From NCBI GenBank assembly GCA_934725685.1, contig CAKVBX010000005.1, positions 8,157 to 72,156 of the forward strand: 64,000 bases of DNA, given 5' to 3'. Under the pieces are notes generated by a model. That model was not told where the DNA came from. It did no database searches and saw only the letters and a list, made by a program, of their open reading frames with translations. A program made the translations under genes and the position numbers. This stretch comes from an uncultured Bacilli bacterium (lineage in GTDB: Bacteria; Bacillota_I; Bacilli_A; RFN20; CAG-288). Shown here piece after piece: positions 15,475-24,195 of this stretch (position 1 is the stretch's first letter; each line of letters opens with the position of its first letter).

Positions 15475-16982
15475 CAGGAAAGACGGACCTTTCGTTCCTT
15501 GAGGCGATTGACTTTATAATTGGGACTTCCGAGATGGGTTGTCTGTTTTATGACGGCTTCCTCATGGTCAAATTTCTCCATCTCGGAACGCTTGACTAGG
15601 TAACCGGTGATGCGGACAAGGTCCGTATCGGCAGCATAGAAGGAAAGATAATGCATGCCGACCTGGAAGGCACCCTTGACGATATCGACTAGGGCATCCG
15701 GATTCTTTTTTGCGGTTGTTGCAATCGGGAAAATGTCACCGACACCAGCAGGGAAATAAGGATGGAACTTACCCGAATGTCTCAGATGGTCAAAGAAACT
15801 CTCCGGTTCTTCTCCCACGGGAATACGGACCCCACTGGTGATTCCGACATCCGAATCTAAGCCGACCTGGGCGTGCAGCATGAAATGGGAATCCGTAAGT
15901 GGGGTATATTCGGCGTGGAACGTGTTCACGGTCTCCTTGATTTTATCCATGATCCTTAAACCTAAGCGGTCTGCTTCTTCATCATGGCCATAACGCAACT
16001 TTTTATCTCTTAAAAGATGGTTGACACATTCGGCAAGTCCGGTGACACCGAACATCGGGACAAAGCGGTTTTTGTCGATGAGTCCCTCTTTCACCAAGAA
16101 GGAGGATTGGAAGAAATTGGATTTTTCGACGAGAAAACGGATGCGCTCATTCTCATAATCTGCGATACAGGAAAGACATTCCGGGAGCACATCGTTCAGG
16201 AACTTGTCGATGTCATTTGTCTCCATGGCAAGCTTTGTCAGGGTGACACGGGTGAGGGTATAACTTCCTCCTGCGAGTGGAAGGATGTTGTAGCAGGAAG
16301 AGATTCCATAACCTCCCGCATAAGTGTCTCTGTTTGCGGCATCGTTGCAGATGGCCGGGTTCGAAACCAAAAGGGAACAGCGGATTGCTCTCTTCAAGAA
16401 GGAATCGGAAGTGATATTCGGATCATATTTCAGGGTGAGATTGGGAACGGTGTCGGCAAGTTCCTCCTCGACCTCCAAGATCAGATTGCCGATTCTTGTT
16501 TCCTTCGGTCCGAGATTGGCGTGGCAGAAAGAATCATCGATGGTGCGGTCGAGGAACATGAGGAAATGGTGGAGTTTCTCCTTGATTTCCTCATCCGATA
16601 AATCATTGCAGTAAGGCTCCAACAGTTCATCGAGGGAACCGAGGTAGACCGGGAAGGAGGTGATGGAAGGGACATGGTGATAGATCATCATGAGCGCAAA
16701 GAGTGCATCGTCGAGTGTTTTTGCCGGTTTGATTCTCAGAAATACAGAGCCATTCCGGAGAAATTTTCCATAGTCAGGCATGATATATCTCGGACGATAG
16801 GGGGCATGACCCTCGAAGAGATCGTTAATGGCACCGGTCGAGAAATAATACCTGGTCCTTTCCGGGATATTCAAAACATCGAGCTGTTCTTCCGAAAGGT
16901 CGGCAAGATTCTTCAGCTTCTGTTCATAAGTCAGTTTTTTGGATGTTATGACGGAATAGATATCGTTCTGGTGTTTGTTCAT
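15474..16982 (-). CDS. yjjI: YjjI family glycyl radical enzyme
   Basis: 502 residues, close to E. coli YjjI and far shorter than pyruvate formate-lyase. The thiyl-radical cysteine is C230 in GISSCYN, and the glycyl radical site is G460 in VRITGYLVKR, 42 residues before the end. The family's reaction is unknown. It is paired with its activase YjjW. A promoter TTTTCA-17 bp-TATAAT lies just upstream on the minus strand. Confidence 0.88.
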   Translation of the reverse strand: MNKHQNDIYSVITSKKLTYEQKLKNLADLSEEQLDVLNIPERTRYYFSTGAINDLFEGHAPYRPRYIMPDYGKFLRNGSVFLRIKPAKTLDDALFALMMIYHHVPSITSFPVYLGSLDELLEPYCNDLSDEEIKEKLHHFLMFLDRTIDDSFCHANLGPKETRIGNLILEVEEELADTVPNLTLKYDPNITSDSFLKRAIRCSLLVSNPAICNDAANRDTYAGGYGISSCYNILPLAGGSYTLTRVTLTKLAMETNDIDKFLNDVLPECLSCIADYENERIRFLVEKSNFFQSSFLVKEGLIDKNRFVPMFGVTGLAECVNHLLRDKKLRYGHDEEADRLGLRIMDKIKETVNTFHAEYTPLTDSHFMLHAQVGLDSDVGITSGVRIPVGEEPESFFDHLRHSGKFHPYFPAGVGDIFPIATTAKKNPDALVDIVKGAFQVGMHYLSFYAADTDLVRITGYLVKRSEMEKFDHEEAVIKQTTHLGSPNYKVNRLKERKVRLS

Positions 16983-17003
16983 AGTGCGCCTCTTTTCTGC
17001 TTT

Positions 17004-17032
17004 ATTATAATGGATTTCAGAGAAAATGAAAA
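17004..17032 (-). promoter_or_regulatory. Promoter of yjjI-yjjW
   Basis: TTTTCA at 17032-17027 and TATAAT at 17009-17004 on the minus strand, 17 bases apart, about 22 bases before the yjjI ATG. Confidence 0.55.
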
Positions 17033-17136
17033 TTCAGGGACTCTTATCCTCGAAAACAATCATTCAAAAGGATTCGTTCCTTAGTGAAGAGCCATTACGA
17101 AATGAAAGATTATTTGAAAGCTTTTTTTCTTGGCAA

Positions 17137-17184
17137 GAAAAAAAGGCTGCCACAGGCGACTTGTCGGTCGGGTTTGTGACAGCC
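17137..17184 (-). terminator. Terminator of the nucleoside transporter operon
   Basis: On the minus strand GGCTGTCACA pairs with TGTGGCAGCC (one mismatch) and is followed by seven T. The loop can form a small inner hairpin. Confidence 0.8.
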
Positions 17185-17201
17185 ATTCGATTGGCAATGA
17201 A

Positions 17202-18185
17202 TCAGCGTTGTCCTTTATCGTAAGGGACACCTTCTGCCTTCGGGCATCCGGATTTGTTGTGAGTGATGATGAGGACGAGGATGACGATGACATAAGGAAG
17301 CATGTTGTAGAAATACATCGGCAGGTTCCAGTTCTTCATGAATGGAATCTGTGCGGAAAGGACACCGAGGCACTTGAGGAAGCCGAAGAGGATAGCACCG
17401 AGAGAGATAAAAAACGGATTCCAGTTTCCGAAGATCATGATGGCCAAGGCTAAGAAGCCGAGACCGCCGACCTGAGATTCCGCAATGGCACCAGTGGAGG
17501 TGGCAACATAGACGAATCCGCCGAGGCCCGCTAAGGCACCGGAGATTGTCGTGGAGAGATATCTCATGCGGTAGACGTTGATCCCGACACTATCGGCAGC
17601 CTGAGGGTGTTCACCGCAGGCACGGATGTGGGTTCCGGTTTTGCTCTTATAGAGCCAGATGGAGAGAAGGACGAAGATGAGGATACAGATGTATGTGGAA
17701 ATATAGACTTTATCGAAGAAGAAGGAGAGAAGAGAGCTGTTTTTGATGGCAGATGCGAAGCCGTCGCTGTAGCTTGCGGTAGTCAGAACGAAGTTGGCGC
17801 CACTAGCGATTTTCTCGGAATTGAAGAAGAGAAGACCGAAGGCACAAACAATGGCAGGTGCTAGGGTGTTCAGCGCCGTACCGGCGATGGTCTGATCCGC
17901 TTTCATCCGGATGGCGGCAAAGGAGAGAAGTAAAGACATCAGGGCCCCTGAGACCATGGCGACGAGCATGCCAAGAAGGTAGAGCCACTGGCTAGTGGCC
18001 TGCATGATACCGTGAGAAATCATTACTTTACAGAAGATGGCACCGATGAAGGCGCCGAAGATCATTTCGCCGTCGAGGGCAAGGTTGATGATACCGGAGC
18101 GCTCTGCGAAGACACCGGCTAAAGCGACAATGAGAAGCGGAATGGTCGTGACGAGGGTCGTCTGAATGATGAATGAGATATCCAT
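17202..18185 (-). CDS. nupQ: Nucleoside ABC transporter permease 2
   Basis: 327 residues, about eight to ten hydrophobic helices, of the branched-type permease family that works with BMP lipoproteins. The GVFAERSGIINLALDGEMIFGAF block near the start and the IRACGEHPQAADSVGINVYRMRY cytoplasmic loop are typical of the NupQ/YufQ permease. It is the last gene of a lipoprotein-ATPase-permease-permease operon, 3 bases after permease 1. Substrate is probably purine nucleosides such as guanosine, judged from the B. subtilis NupNOPQ system and the aptamer upstream of the operon. Confidence 0.87.
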   Translation of the reverse strand: MDISFIIQTTLVTTIPLLIVALAGVFAERSGIINLALDGEMIFGAFIGAIFCKVMISHGIMQATSQWLYLLGMLVAMVSGALMSLLLSFAAIRMKADQTIAGTALNTLAPAIVCAFGLLFFNSEKIASGANFVLTTASYSDGFASAIKNSSLLSFFFDKVYISTYICILIFVLLSIWLYKSKTGTHIRACGEHPQAADSVGINVYRMRYLSTTISGALAGLGGFVYVATSTGAIAESQVGGLGFLALAIMIFGNWNPFFISLGAILFGFLKCLGVLSAQIPFMKNWNLPMYFYNMLPYVIVILVLIITHNKSGCPKAEGVPYDKGQR

Positions 18186-18188
18186 AAA

Positions 18189-19427
18189 TCAGTTTTCTCC
18201 TTTCATCTCAGCGCTGACAGGTTCCATCGGAGTGGGAACAAGTGTCGTAAGCCCATCCGTGAGCACTTTTCTGCGGTGTTTTTCTTCGCGGCGGTCAGCT
18301 GCCTTCTGGATGGAGGTGAGATTGTCTGCGAAGAAACGGGTGAAACCGGAAAGATAGATGATGGTTGCAATGATGATATCGGCGAAATAGCGGTTGAAGT
18401 TGGCACTAGAGAGGTTGCTGCCGGAAGCCGTGAGGAAACGCATGAAGAGGGAAGTGAAGATGATGGCAATCGGGTTGCAGTTTGCTAACAGCGCAGCCGG
18501 AATGCCGTTGAAACCATAGGCCGGTAGGTTCTGATAAATCGACTTATACTGAATTTCGATGCCCGGATTCAGATAATAGAAGCATCCGCCGAGTGCGGCG
18601 AGCGCTCCGGCGATGGCCATGGAGAGGACGATGTTCAGCTTATCGTTCATACCGGCATATTTGGCAGAGAATTTGTTGAGACCGCAAGCGCGCATAGAAT
18701 AGCCTAACGTGGTGCGGCTGATCATGACCCAGAGGAGGATGGCGACGATGATGGCGATGATGATTCCACCATCGATATAGCTGCCTTTGAATAGTTTATC
18801 CAACCCGAAAGTTGGGGTTCCGTTTCCGGTGAGGGCAGTCGTGATGAGGTATCCGGATTTTCCGTCACCGCTGTTGATGAGAGCAGTCTGTGTGGAGAAG
18901 ACCCAAGAGAACATATTGGCAGCAATCCAGTTTGTCATGATGCAGATGATGACTTCGTTGATGCCGAGGAAAGCTTTGAGAAGACCCGGGAGGATGCCCC
19001 AGATGGCGCCGGCAATCATACCGCAGAGGACTGCGGCAATCCAGACAAAGACGCCCTGGGTACGGTTACCAGTGCTGTCGATGTTGAGGGCGATGAGTAA
19101 GGAAATCATGGTTCCGCAGAGGAACTGACCTGGTGCGCCAATGTTGAAGAGACCTGTCTTATAGGCGATGCCAACGGAGAGGCCCGTAAAGATCAGCGGA
19201 ACTGCATAGAAGATCATGTTGCCGAGTTCCTTCACCGGTTTTAAGGCAGCGAAGGGGCCCTGGAAGAGAATCTCGATGCCTTTTCCCAAATTGGCATTTT
19301 TGACGAAGAAGGAACAGACCACCATCAGAAGAAGACCGACGGCAAAACCGATGAGGATGGAAATCAAAGACGAATATAGCGATTTGAAGAGACCGGATTT
19401 ATTGTGAAGACGTTTGGTTTTAGTCAT
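18189..19427 (-). CDS. nupP: Nucleoside ABC transporter permease 1
   Basis: 412 residues, multiple membrane helices. The IAYKTGLFNIGAPGQFLCG block and the SMRACGLNKFSAKYAGMN cytoplasmic loop mark the NupP/YufP permease. A C-terminal cytoplasmic tail of about 45 charged residues (RREEKHRRK and on) extends past the last helix. Its start overlaps the ATPase gene's end by 8 bases. With NupQ it forms the membrane channel of the transporter. Confidence 0.87.
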   Translation of the reverse strand: MTKTKRLHNKSGLFKSLYSSLISILIGFAVGLLLMVVCSFFVKNANLGKGIEILFQGPFAALKPVKELGNMIFYAVPLIFTGLSVGIAYKTGLFNIGAPGQFLCGTMISLLIALNIDSTGNRTQGVFVWIAAVLCGMIAGAIWGILPGLLKAFLGINEVIICIMTNWIAANMFSWVFSTQTALINSGDGKSGYLITTALTGNGTPTFGLDKLFKGSYIDGGIIIAIIVAILLWVMISRTTLGYSMRACGLNKFSAKYAGMNDKLNIVLSMAIAGALAALGGCFYYLNPGIEIQYKSIYQNLPAYGFNGIPAALLANCNPIAIIFTSLFMRFLTASGSNLSSANFNRYFADIIIATIIYLSGFTRFFADNLTSIQKAADRREEKHRRKVLTDGLTTLVPTPMEPVSAEMKGEN

Positions 19428-20997
19428 GCTGGGCTTCCTCCTTATTGACGACAGCTTGGATTTCCTCCGGTGTCATCTTTTTGGCACCTGCCATATAGAG
19501 ACCGAGTTCGTCTCTCGTGATTCCGTTGTTGAGGAAGGCACCGACGATTTCCCCTTCGTACATGACATAGATGATGTCAGAGAGATTCATGACTTCATCG
19601 AGCTCGAGTGAGACTAAGAGAACACCTCTTCCCTGATCACGGTCTGAGATGATTTTTTTATGGATATCCTCAATGGCGCCGACATCGAGACCACGGGTCG
19701 GCTGGACGGCGATAAGGATTTTGTGCTCTTTGTCGAGTTCACGTCCGACGATTGCTTTCTGCTGGTTGCCACCGGACATACTTCTTGCGACAGTTTTGCT
19801 TCCTAAAGAAGAACGGACATCATAAGCTTCGATGAGGCGGTCAGAATTCTTGCGCCTGTTAGAGAACCGGATGGTTCCCTTCCGGCTGAATTCCTTCTGA
19901 CGATAGCGCTCAAGGACCATGTTTTCCTCGAGGGTGAAGTCGAGGACGAGACCGAATTTCTGACGATCCTCCGGAATATGGGATAATCCGCCTTTGTTGC
20001 GGTGATTGATGGAACTCTTGGAGATGTCTTCTCCGTTGAGAAGAATCATTCCTGAATTGATCGGCTCCAATCCGGTGATGGCAGAGACGAGGTCCGTTTG
20101 ACCATTTCCTTCAATACCGGCGATTGTTACAATCTCTCCTTCATGGACTTTAAGAGAGACATCTTTTAAGGAAAATTTGTGACCTTTTTTCGCCTTAAGC
20201 CCGATGTTTTCCGCCTCCAGGATTGTCTTTCCGACTTTGGCAGGGGCTTTTTCTACATTGAAGGAGACATTTCTCCCGACCATGAGGGAAGCGAGCTCGT
20301 TGACATTGGTTTCTTTGGTGACCAAGGTCTTGATGAGGTGGCCTTTTCGTAAAATCGTGCAAGTATCGCTGACTTCCATGATTTCATTGAGCTTATGGGA
20401 AATAAAGAGAATGGATTTTCCTTCGTTGGCAAGGAAACGCATGGTCTTCATCAAGTCTTCGATTTCCTGCGGAGTAAGAACAGCGGTTGGTTCATCGAAA
20501 ATCAGGACATCATTGTCGCGGTAGAGCATCTTCAGAATTTCGGTTCTCTGCTGCATGCCGACGGAAATATCTCTGATTTTTTCATTGAGATCGACTTTCA
20601 GACCATAACGGTCCATAAGATCCATGACCTTTTTGCGACTCTTTTTCTTGGTAACAAAACCGAGACGGGAATCTTCCGCACCGAGGATGATATTGTCTAA
20701 GACGGAGAAGCACTCGACCAATTTGAAATGCTGGTGCACCATACCGATGCCGAGTTTTGTGGCATCGTTCGGATTCTTGATGTGGACTTCTTTTCCATCG
20801 CGGAAAATCTGACCTTCGTCGGCCTGATAAAGACCGAAAAGAATGCTCATCAGCGTCGACTTTCCGGCACCATTTTCACCGAGAAGCGCATGAATTTCGC
20901 CCTTTTTAAGCTGAAGCGTGATATTGTCGTTTGCCTTGATTCCCGGGAAGGATTTGCTGATGTTCCGCATTTCGATTGCGTAATTTTCTTGTTCCAT
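19420..20997 (-). CDS. nupO: Nucleoside ABC transporter ATPase, two ABC domains
   Basis: 525 residues with tandem ATPase domains as in sugar/nucleoside importers of the NupO/YufO type. Domain 1: Walker A GENGAGKST near residue 38, signature SVGMQQRTEI, Walker B VLIFDEPTA. Domain 2: the Walker A region is degenerate (GIEGNGQTDL), signature MSGGNQQKAI, Walker B-like ILIAVQPTRGLD with the usual glutamate missing. One canonical and one degenerate site is normal in this family. It follows the lipoprotein gene after an intergenic hairpin. Confidence 0.92.
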   Translation of the reverse strand: MEQENYAIEMRNISKSFPGIKANDNITLQLKKGEIHALLGENGAGKSTLMSILFGLYQADEGQIFRDGKEVHIKNPNDATKLGIGMVHQHFKLVECFSVLDNIILGAEDSRLGFVTKKKSRKKVMDLMDRYGLKVDLNEKIRDISVGMQQRTEILKMLYRDNDVLIFDEPTAVLTPQEIEDLMKTMRFLANEGKSILFISHKLNEIMEVSDTCTILRKGHLIKTLVTKETNVNELASLMVGRNVSFNVEKAPAKVGKTILEAENIGLKAKKGHKFSLKDVSLKVHEGEIVTIAGIEGNGQTDLVSAITGLEPINSGMILLNGEDISKSSINHRNKGGLSHIPEDRQKFGLVLDFTLEENMVLERYRQKEFSRKGTIRFSNRRKNSDRLIEAYDVRSSLGSKTVARSMSGGNQQKAIVGRELDKEHKILIAVQPTRGLDVGAIEDIHKKIISDRDQGRGVLLVSLELDEVMNLSDIIYVMYEGEIVGAFLNNGITRDELGLYMAGAKKMTPEEIQAVVNKEEAQHD

Positions 20998-21027
20998 GAA
21001 GCGATATCCTATTCTATTTTTAATAAA

Positions 21028-21057
21028 GCCCCCTCTAACCGAGGAATTAGAGGGGGC
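21028..21057 (-). terminator. Intercistronic hairpin after the nucleoside-binding lipoprotein gene
   Basis: A perfect 11-bp stem (GCCCCCTCTAA / TTAGAGGGGGC) with an 8-base loop, followed on the minus strand by TTTATTAAAAA. The weak T-run suggests partial termination or mRNA end protection, giving more binding protein than ATPase. Confidence 0.6.
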
Positions 21058-21078
21058 AACGACTACGATTGAAACAGA

Positions 21079-22203
21079 TTACTTTTCGAGCGTGACGGTG
21101 ACGTTGGTGAAGGAGTCCTTAGTCCAGAAAGACTGAACATTGCAATCTTCAGCAACAGTGGCATCCGGGGTGATAGTTCCGTTTTTGATATTTGCGAAGA
21201 GTGTGTTGTATTCATCCTTGGTGAAGGTGGTAAATCTCCAGCCTTCGCCTTCGGTCGGAAGTCCGGTGGCATCATCAGAAGCACCAAGGTTTTGAGCCTT
21301 TCCGCCGAGTTTGGAATCCCATTCATTTCCGTACATCTGGCCGAGGACCTTATTCACGGAAGCGGCAAGACCCTTCTGAGCAGAGGTGAGAACCTGAGTG
21401 CTGAGCGCATGCTGATCGGTGTCGACGCCGATAATCTTGGCGGCAGGTGTCTTGGCAGCAGCAGAGACAACGGAGTTGACCATGGAACCGCCGCAGGCGA
21501 AGACAACTTCGGTTCCGTTGGAATACCAGCCTTCCATCTGAGTGGCCAAGTCGGCAGAAGCACCGAAAGATTCACCATATTTGTAGGACATCTTGAGTTC
21601 GACTTTCTTGCTTAAGGCCTTGGCAGCATCATTGATGCCCTGAGCATAGCCATAAGCATAACGGTTGCAGGCAGGATTGGATCCGCCACCGCCGAAGCAT
21701 CCGCCGAGCTTAGCGTATCCTTCCTTGACAGCAGCATAGCCGGCGAGATAACCGGATTCCTGTTCCTTATAAGTAATAGCAGTGACGTTGGAAAGAGCCT
21801 TATTATCCTTGTCGGTAAGAACCCAGCCGTCGACGAAGACGAACTTGACATCCGGATTTTCGCTGGCTACCTGAGTTAAGGCAGCGGCCTGGAGGAAACC
21901 AGGGGCGACGATGACTTTGGCCTTGTTCTTGATGGCGAGTTCCATAGCGGCGATACGATCCTGATCGGTTGCATCAGCGCCGTTGGCCGGCTGATAATAC
22001 TGATAGGAAAGGCTATGGGCTGTGGCATATTCAACAGCACCATTGTAGGTGCCTTCGTTGAAACCACCATCCTTCAGAGAACCGACATCCGTAACGACTG
22101 CGATTTCGTAACTGGTAGGATCTTTTTTGTCATCACAGCTTGTCATTCCGACAGCAGTGGCGGCAATGGCGACAAGACTCAACAGCATGCCTGCTTTTTT
22201 CAT
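21079..22203 (-). CDS. nupN: BMP family nucleoside-binding lipoprotein
   Basis: 374 residues. A lipoprotein signal ends at TSC (C23). The mature part matches the BMP/Med/PnrA family of purine nucleoside binding proteins: VTDVGSLKDGGFNEGTYNGAVEYA near the start, the ITYKEQESGYLAGYAAV block, and IGVDTDQHAL with the aspartate that binds ribose. It is the capture subunit of the transporter encoded by the next three genes. An aptamer resembling the purine riboswitch lies in its 5' leader. A GGGGGA ribosome site is just upstream. Confidence 0.93.
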   Translation of the reverse strand: MKKAGMLLSLVAIAATAVGMTSCDDKKDPTSYEIAVVTDVGSLKDGGFNEGTYNGAVEYATAHSLSYQYYQPANGADATDQDRIAAMELAIKNKAKVIVAPGFLQAAALTQVASENPDVKFVFVDGWVLTDKDNKALSNVTAITYKEQESGYLAGYAAVKEGYAKLGGCFGGGGSNPACNRYAYGYAQGINDAAKALSKKVELKMSYKYGESFGASADLATQMEGWYSNGTEVVFACGGSMVNSVVSAAAKTPAAKIIGVDTDQHALSTQVLTSAQKGLAASVNKVLGQMYGNEWDSKLGGKAQNLGASDDATGLPTEGEGWRFTTFTKDEYNTLFANIKNGTITPDATVAEDCNVQSFWTKDSFTNVTVTLEK

Positions 22204-22305
22204 ACTTGTTTTTCCCCCTTTGTATGAATTGTTTAGAGAAAATAAGACTCCATCTTTCGTGTGAGCCTGTCCTCCCCTTTGGGTGTTGGAATGAAATAGG
22301 GTGAG

Positions 22306-22373
22306 AACGGATAGCCCTCATTTTGGCTGAGGCTAGAGACAGAACCACCGTTTACAAATTCTTTATATCCATT
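22306..22373 (-). ncRNA. Purine riboswitch-like aptamer upstream of the nucleoside transporter
   Basis: Read on the minus strand, 68 nt fold as a three-way junction. P1 pairs AATGGATA with TATCCGTT (8 bp, one G-U). The junction keeps AUAUAA after P1 and GUCUCUA between P2 and P3 (xpt has GUUUCUA, where the second U is the variable flipped-out base). P3 is CCTCA / TGAGG with loop GCCAAAA; the P2 loop ends in GG, able to pair with CC in the P3 loop. The base before the 3' P1 strand is C, the guanine-type specificity base. P2 is short, wobble-rich and has one extra U, which is the weakest part. The U25-A45 contact appears as A-U. About 100 nt separate it from the lipoprotein ATG; no clear terminator is seen there, so the switching mechanism is unknown. 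Confidence 0.7.
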
Positions 22374-22386
22374 TTCTCTGAACCTC

Positions 22387-22415
22387 ATTCTAACATGAGA
22401 CCGAAAAAATGAAAA
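22387..22415 (-). promoter_or_regulatory. Promoter of the nucleoside transporter operon
   Basis: TTTTCA and TAGAAT 17 bases apart on the minus strand, placing the transcript start just ahead of the riboswitch-like aptamer. Confidence 0.5.
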
Positions 22416-22625
22416 GTTAAATTACAAAGAATGGTAAAACTCCGCAGAAATCTAGGCTGTTAGAAACACATATAATTCTTGAAAACACATAGAATTAAGG
22501 TAAATACTCAAGCTGAACAATTGTGTGAAAATTAGAGAGTATCGAAATATCCATGCCAGATTTTGATTCAAATTGCTCTTTCGTTTCTTTAAGTTTTATT
22601 TTTGCTTTTTTCAAAATCATTGTCA
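22416..22625. other. AT-rich spacer between divergent promoters
   Basis: No gene is seen. The only visible structure is a loose direct repeat (ACACATA followed by AATT, at about 22466 and 22486). Confidence 0.4.
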
Positions 22626-22646
22626 TATAAATTAGTGTATACTAAT
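22626..22646 (+). promoter_or_regulatory. Promoter/operator region of the aldolase gene
   Basis: The imperfect palindrome TTAGTGTATACTAA (22632-22645) contains a TATACT -10 box; an alternative TATAAA box with TTGCTT 18 bases upstream overlaps it. The same 15-mer recurs in the pepC promoter at 54933. Confidence 0.45.
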
Positions 22647-22712
22647 CAAACACATTGAAAAATGAAAGGGAAATCACTACAATATTGTCGATTGAAAGAG
22701 AGGTTCAATTCA

Positions 22713-23597
22713 ATGATTGTAAATGCTACTAGAATGCTGCAGGCCGCAAAGAAAGGCCACTATGCCGTCGGTCACTTCAACACCAACAACCTGGAGTGGA
22801 CGAAGGCTATCCTTCTGACTGCTCAGAAGCTCAACAGCCCTGTCATCATCGCAACGTCCATGGGCGCTGCCAAGTACATGGGCGGATACAAGGTTGTCGC
22901 CGCCATGGTCAAGGCCATGGATAAGGCCCTCGGTATCACTGTTCCTGTCGCACTTCATCTCGACCATGGCAACTATGAAGCTGCCAAGGCCTGCGTCGAA
23001 GCCGGTTATACTTCCATCATGTTCGATGGTTCCAGTCTTCCGTTCGCTGAGAACGTTGAAAAGACGACCGAACTTGTGAAACTTGCCCATGATCATGGCA
23101 TGTCCATCGAAGCCGAAGTCGGTGCCATCGGTGGAACTGAAGACGGCATTACCGCTGACGGTGAAGTCGCTGATCCGGAAGAGTGCAGAAAGATTGTCGA
23201 TCTCGGTATCGATTTCCTCGCCGCCGGTATCGGAAACATCCACGGCATCTATCCTGCCGATTGGAAGGGACTCCATTTCGATGCGCTTGACAACATCAAC
23301 AAGGCTACCAATTACATCCCGCTCGTTCTCCACGGCGGAACTGGTATCCCGGATGATCAGATTGTCCATGCCATCCATGACGGTGTCAGCAAAATCAACG
23401 TCAACACCGATTGCCAGCTTGTCTTTGCTCAGGCTACTATCGATTATTGTGCTGCCGGCAAGGCTGATCCGACTGCTGAGAACAAGGATAAGGGTTATGA
23501 TCCCAGAAAGCTTCTCAAGCCGGGCTATGAAGCCATCTGCGCCAAGGTCGAAGAAAAAATCCGTCTCTTCGGCTCTGTCGACAAGGCCAATTACTAA
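22713..23597 (+). CDS. fba: Class II fructose-bisphosphate aldolase
   Basis: 294 residues. It cleaves fructose 1,6-bisphosphate in glycolysis using zinc. The start at 22713 is chosen because MIVNATRMLQAAKKGHYAVGHFN is the family's N-terminus and AGAGG lies upstream; the frame is open 51 bases further but adds nothing conserved. Metal and substrate motifs: LHLDHG (D84, H85), SIMFDGSSLP, EAEVGAIGGTEDG, GIGNIHGIYP and VLHGGTGI. The NINTDCQ-type motif near the end reads NVNTDCQ. A strong terminator follows. Confidence 0.95.
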   Translation: MIVNATRMLQAAKKGHYAVGHFNTNNLEWTKAILLTAQKLNSPVIIATSMGAAKYMGGYKVVAAMVKAMDKALGITVPVALHLDHGNYEAAKACVEAGYTSIMFDGSSLPFAENVEKTTELVKLAHDHGMSIEAEVGAIGGTEDGITADGEVADPEECRKIVDLGIDFLAAGIGNIHGIYPADWKGLHFDALDNINKATNYIPLVLHGGTGIPDDQIVHAIHDGVSKINVNTDCQLVFAQATIDYCAAGKADPTAENKDKGYDPRKLLKPGYEAICAKVEEKIRLFGSVDKANY

Positions 23598-23604
23598 ATC
23601 CAAA

Positions 23605-23630
23605 GGGGTGCAGGAAACTGCACCTTTTTT
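23605..23630 (+). terminator. Terminator of fba
   Basis: A perfect 7-bp stem GGTGCAG / CTGCACC with GAAA loop, followed by six T. Confidence 0.9.
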
Positions 23631-23638
23631 CGTCAATG

Positions 23639-23672
23639 AAAAAAAGAGGCTTTCTTGCTGGAAGGCCTCTTT
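23639..23672 (-). terminator. Terminator of the fmt-ybaK operon
   Basis: AAAGAGGC / GCCTCTTT arms with further pairing inside, followed on the minus strand by TTTTTTT. Confidence 0.8.
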
Positions 23673-23706
23673 CTCATGATGTTGGATTTGGCGTGCTCTA
23701 TTGGTT

Positions 23707-24195
23707 TTATTCGGCTTCGGAGATATCGAGGAAGGTAAGATCAACTGCCTTTTTTAAATCGGCGGGTGCAATCTCAATCTGAAGACCACGTTTTCCGCCG
23801 GAAATGAGAATGGTATCGAAAAGTTCAGCCGTTTCATCAACGAAAGTGGGAAAAACTTTCTTCATTCCGATTGGAGAACAGCCACCATGGATATATCCGG
23901 TGAGCGGGAGTAAATCCTTCTGTGGAATCATTTCGATGAACTTTTCTCCGCTCGCTTTGGCGGCTTTCTTGAGGTCGAGCGTGCATTCGCCGGGAACGAC
24001 AAAGACATAGTGCTCCTTGCTTCTTCCTATTGTGACGAGTGTCTTGAAGACCTGTTCGACATCCTGTGAGAGGATGGCGGCGACTTCCTTACAGGAAACT
24101 GCGTTTTCCGGATTGTACTCATGGACTTTGTAAGGGATATTTCTTTGGTCGAGTATCCGCATCGCATTGGTTTTTTCAAGTTTTTCTTTCTTCAT
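23707..24195 (-). CDS. ybaK: Cys-tRNA(Pro)/Cys-tRNA(Cys) deacylase, YbaK type
   Basis: 162 residues of the YbaK/EbsC editing family, which removes misacylated cysteine from tRNA(Pro). The KTLV(T) substrate motif, VFVVPGECTLDLKKAAKASG, and YIHGGCSPIGMKK are characteristic. It overlaps the fmt stop by 4 bases (ATGA), so both translation-quality genes are coupled. Confidence 0.92.
   Translation of the reverse strand: MKKEKLEKTNAMRILDQRNIPYKVHEYNPENAVSCKEVAAILSQDVEQVFKTLVTIGRSKEHYVFVVPGECTLDLKKAAKASGEKFIEMIPQKDLLPLTGYIHGGCSPIGMKKVFPTFVDETAELFDTILISGGKRGLQIEIAPADLKKAVDLTFLDISEAE

Noticed and set aside
22710..23744. Open frame of 344 codons opposite fba
   Set aside because: Antisense to a certain glycolytic gene and crosses two terminators; no domain or start signal.
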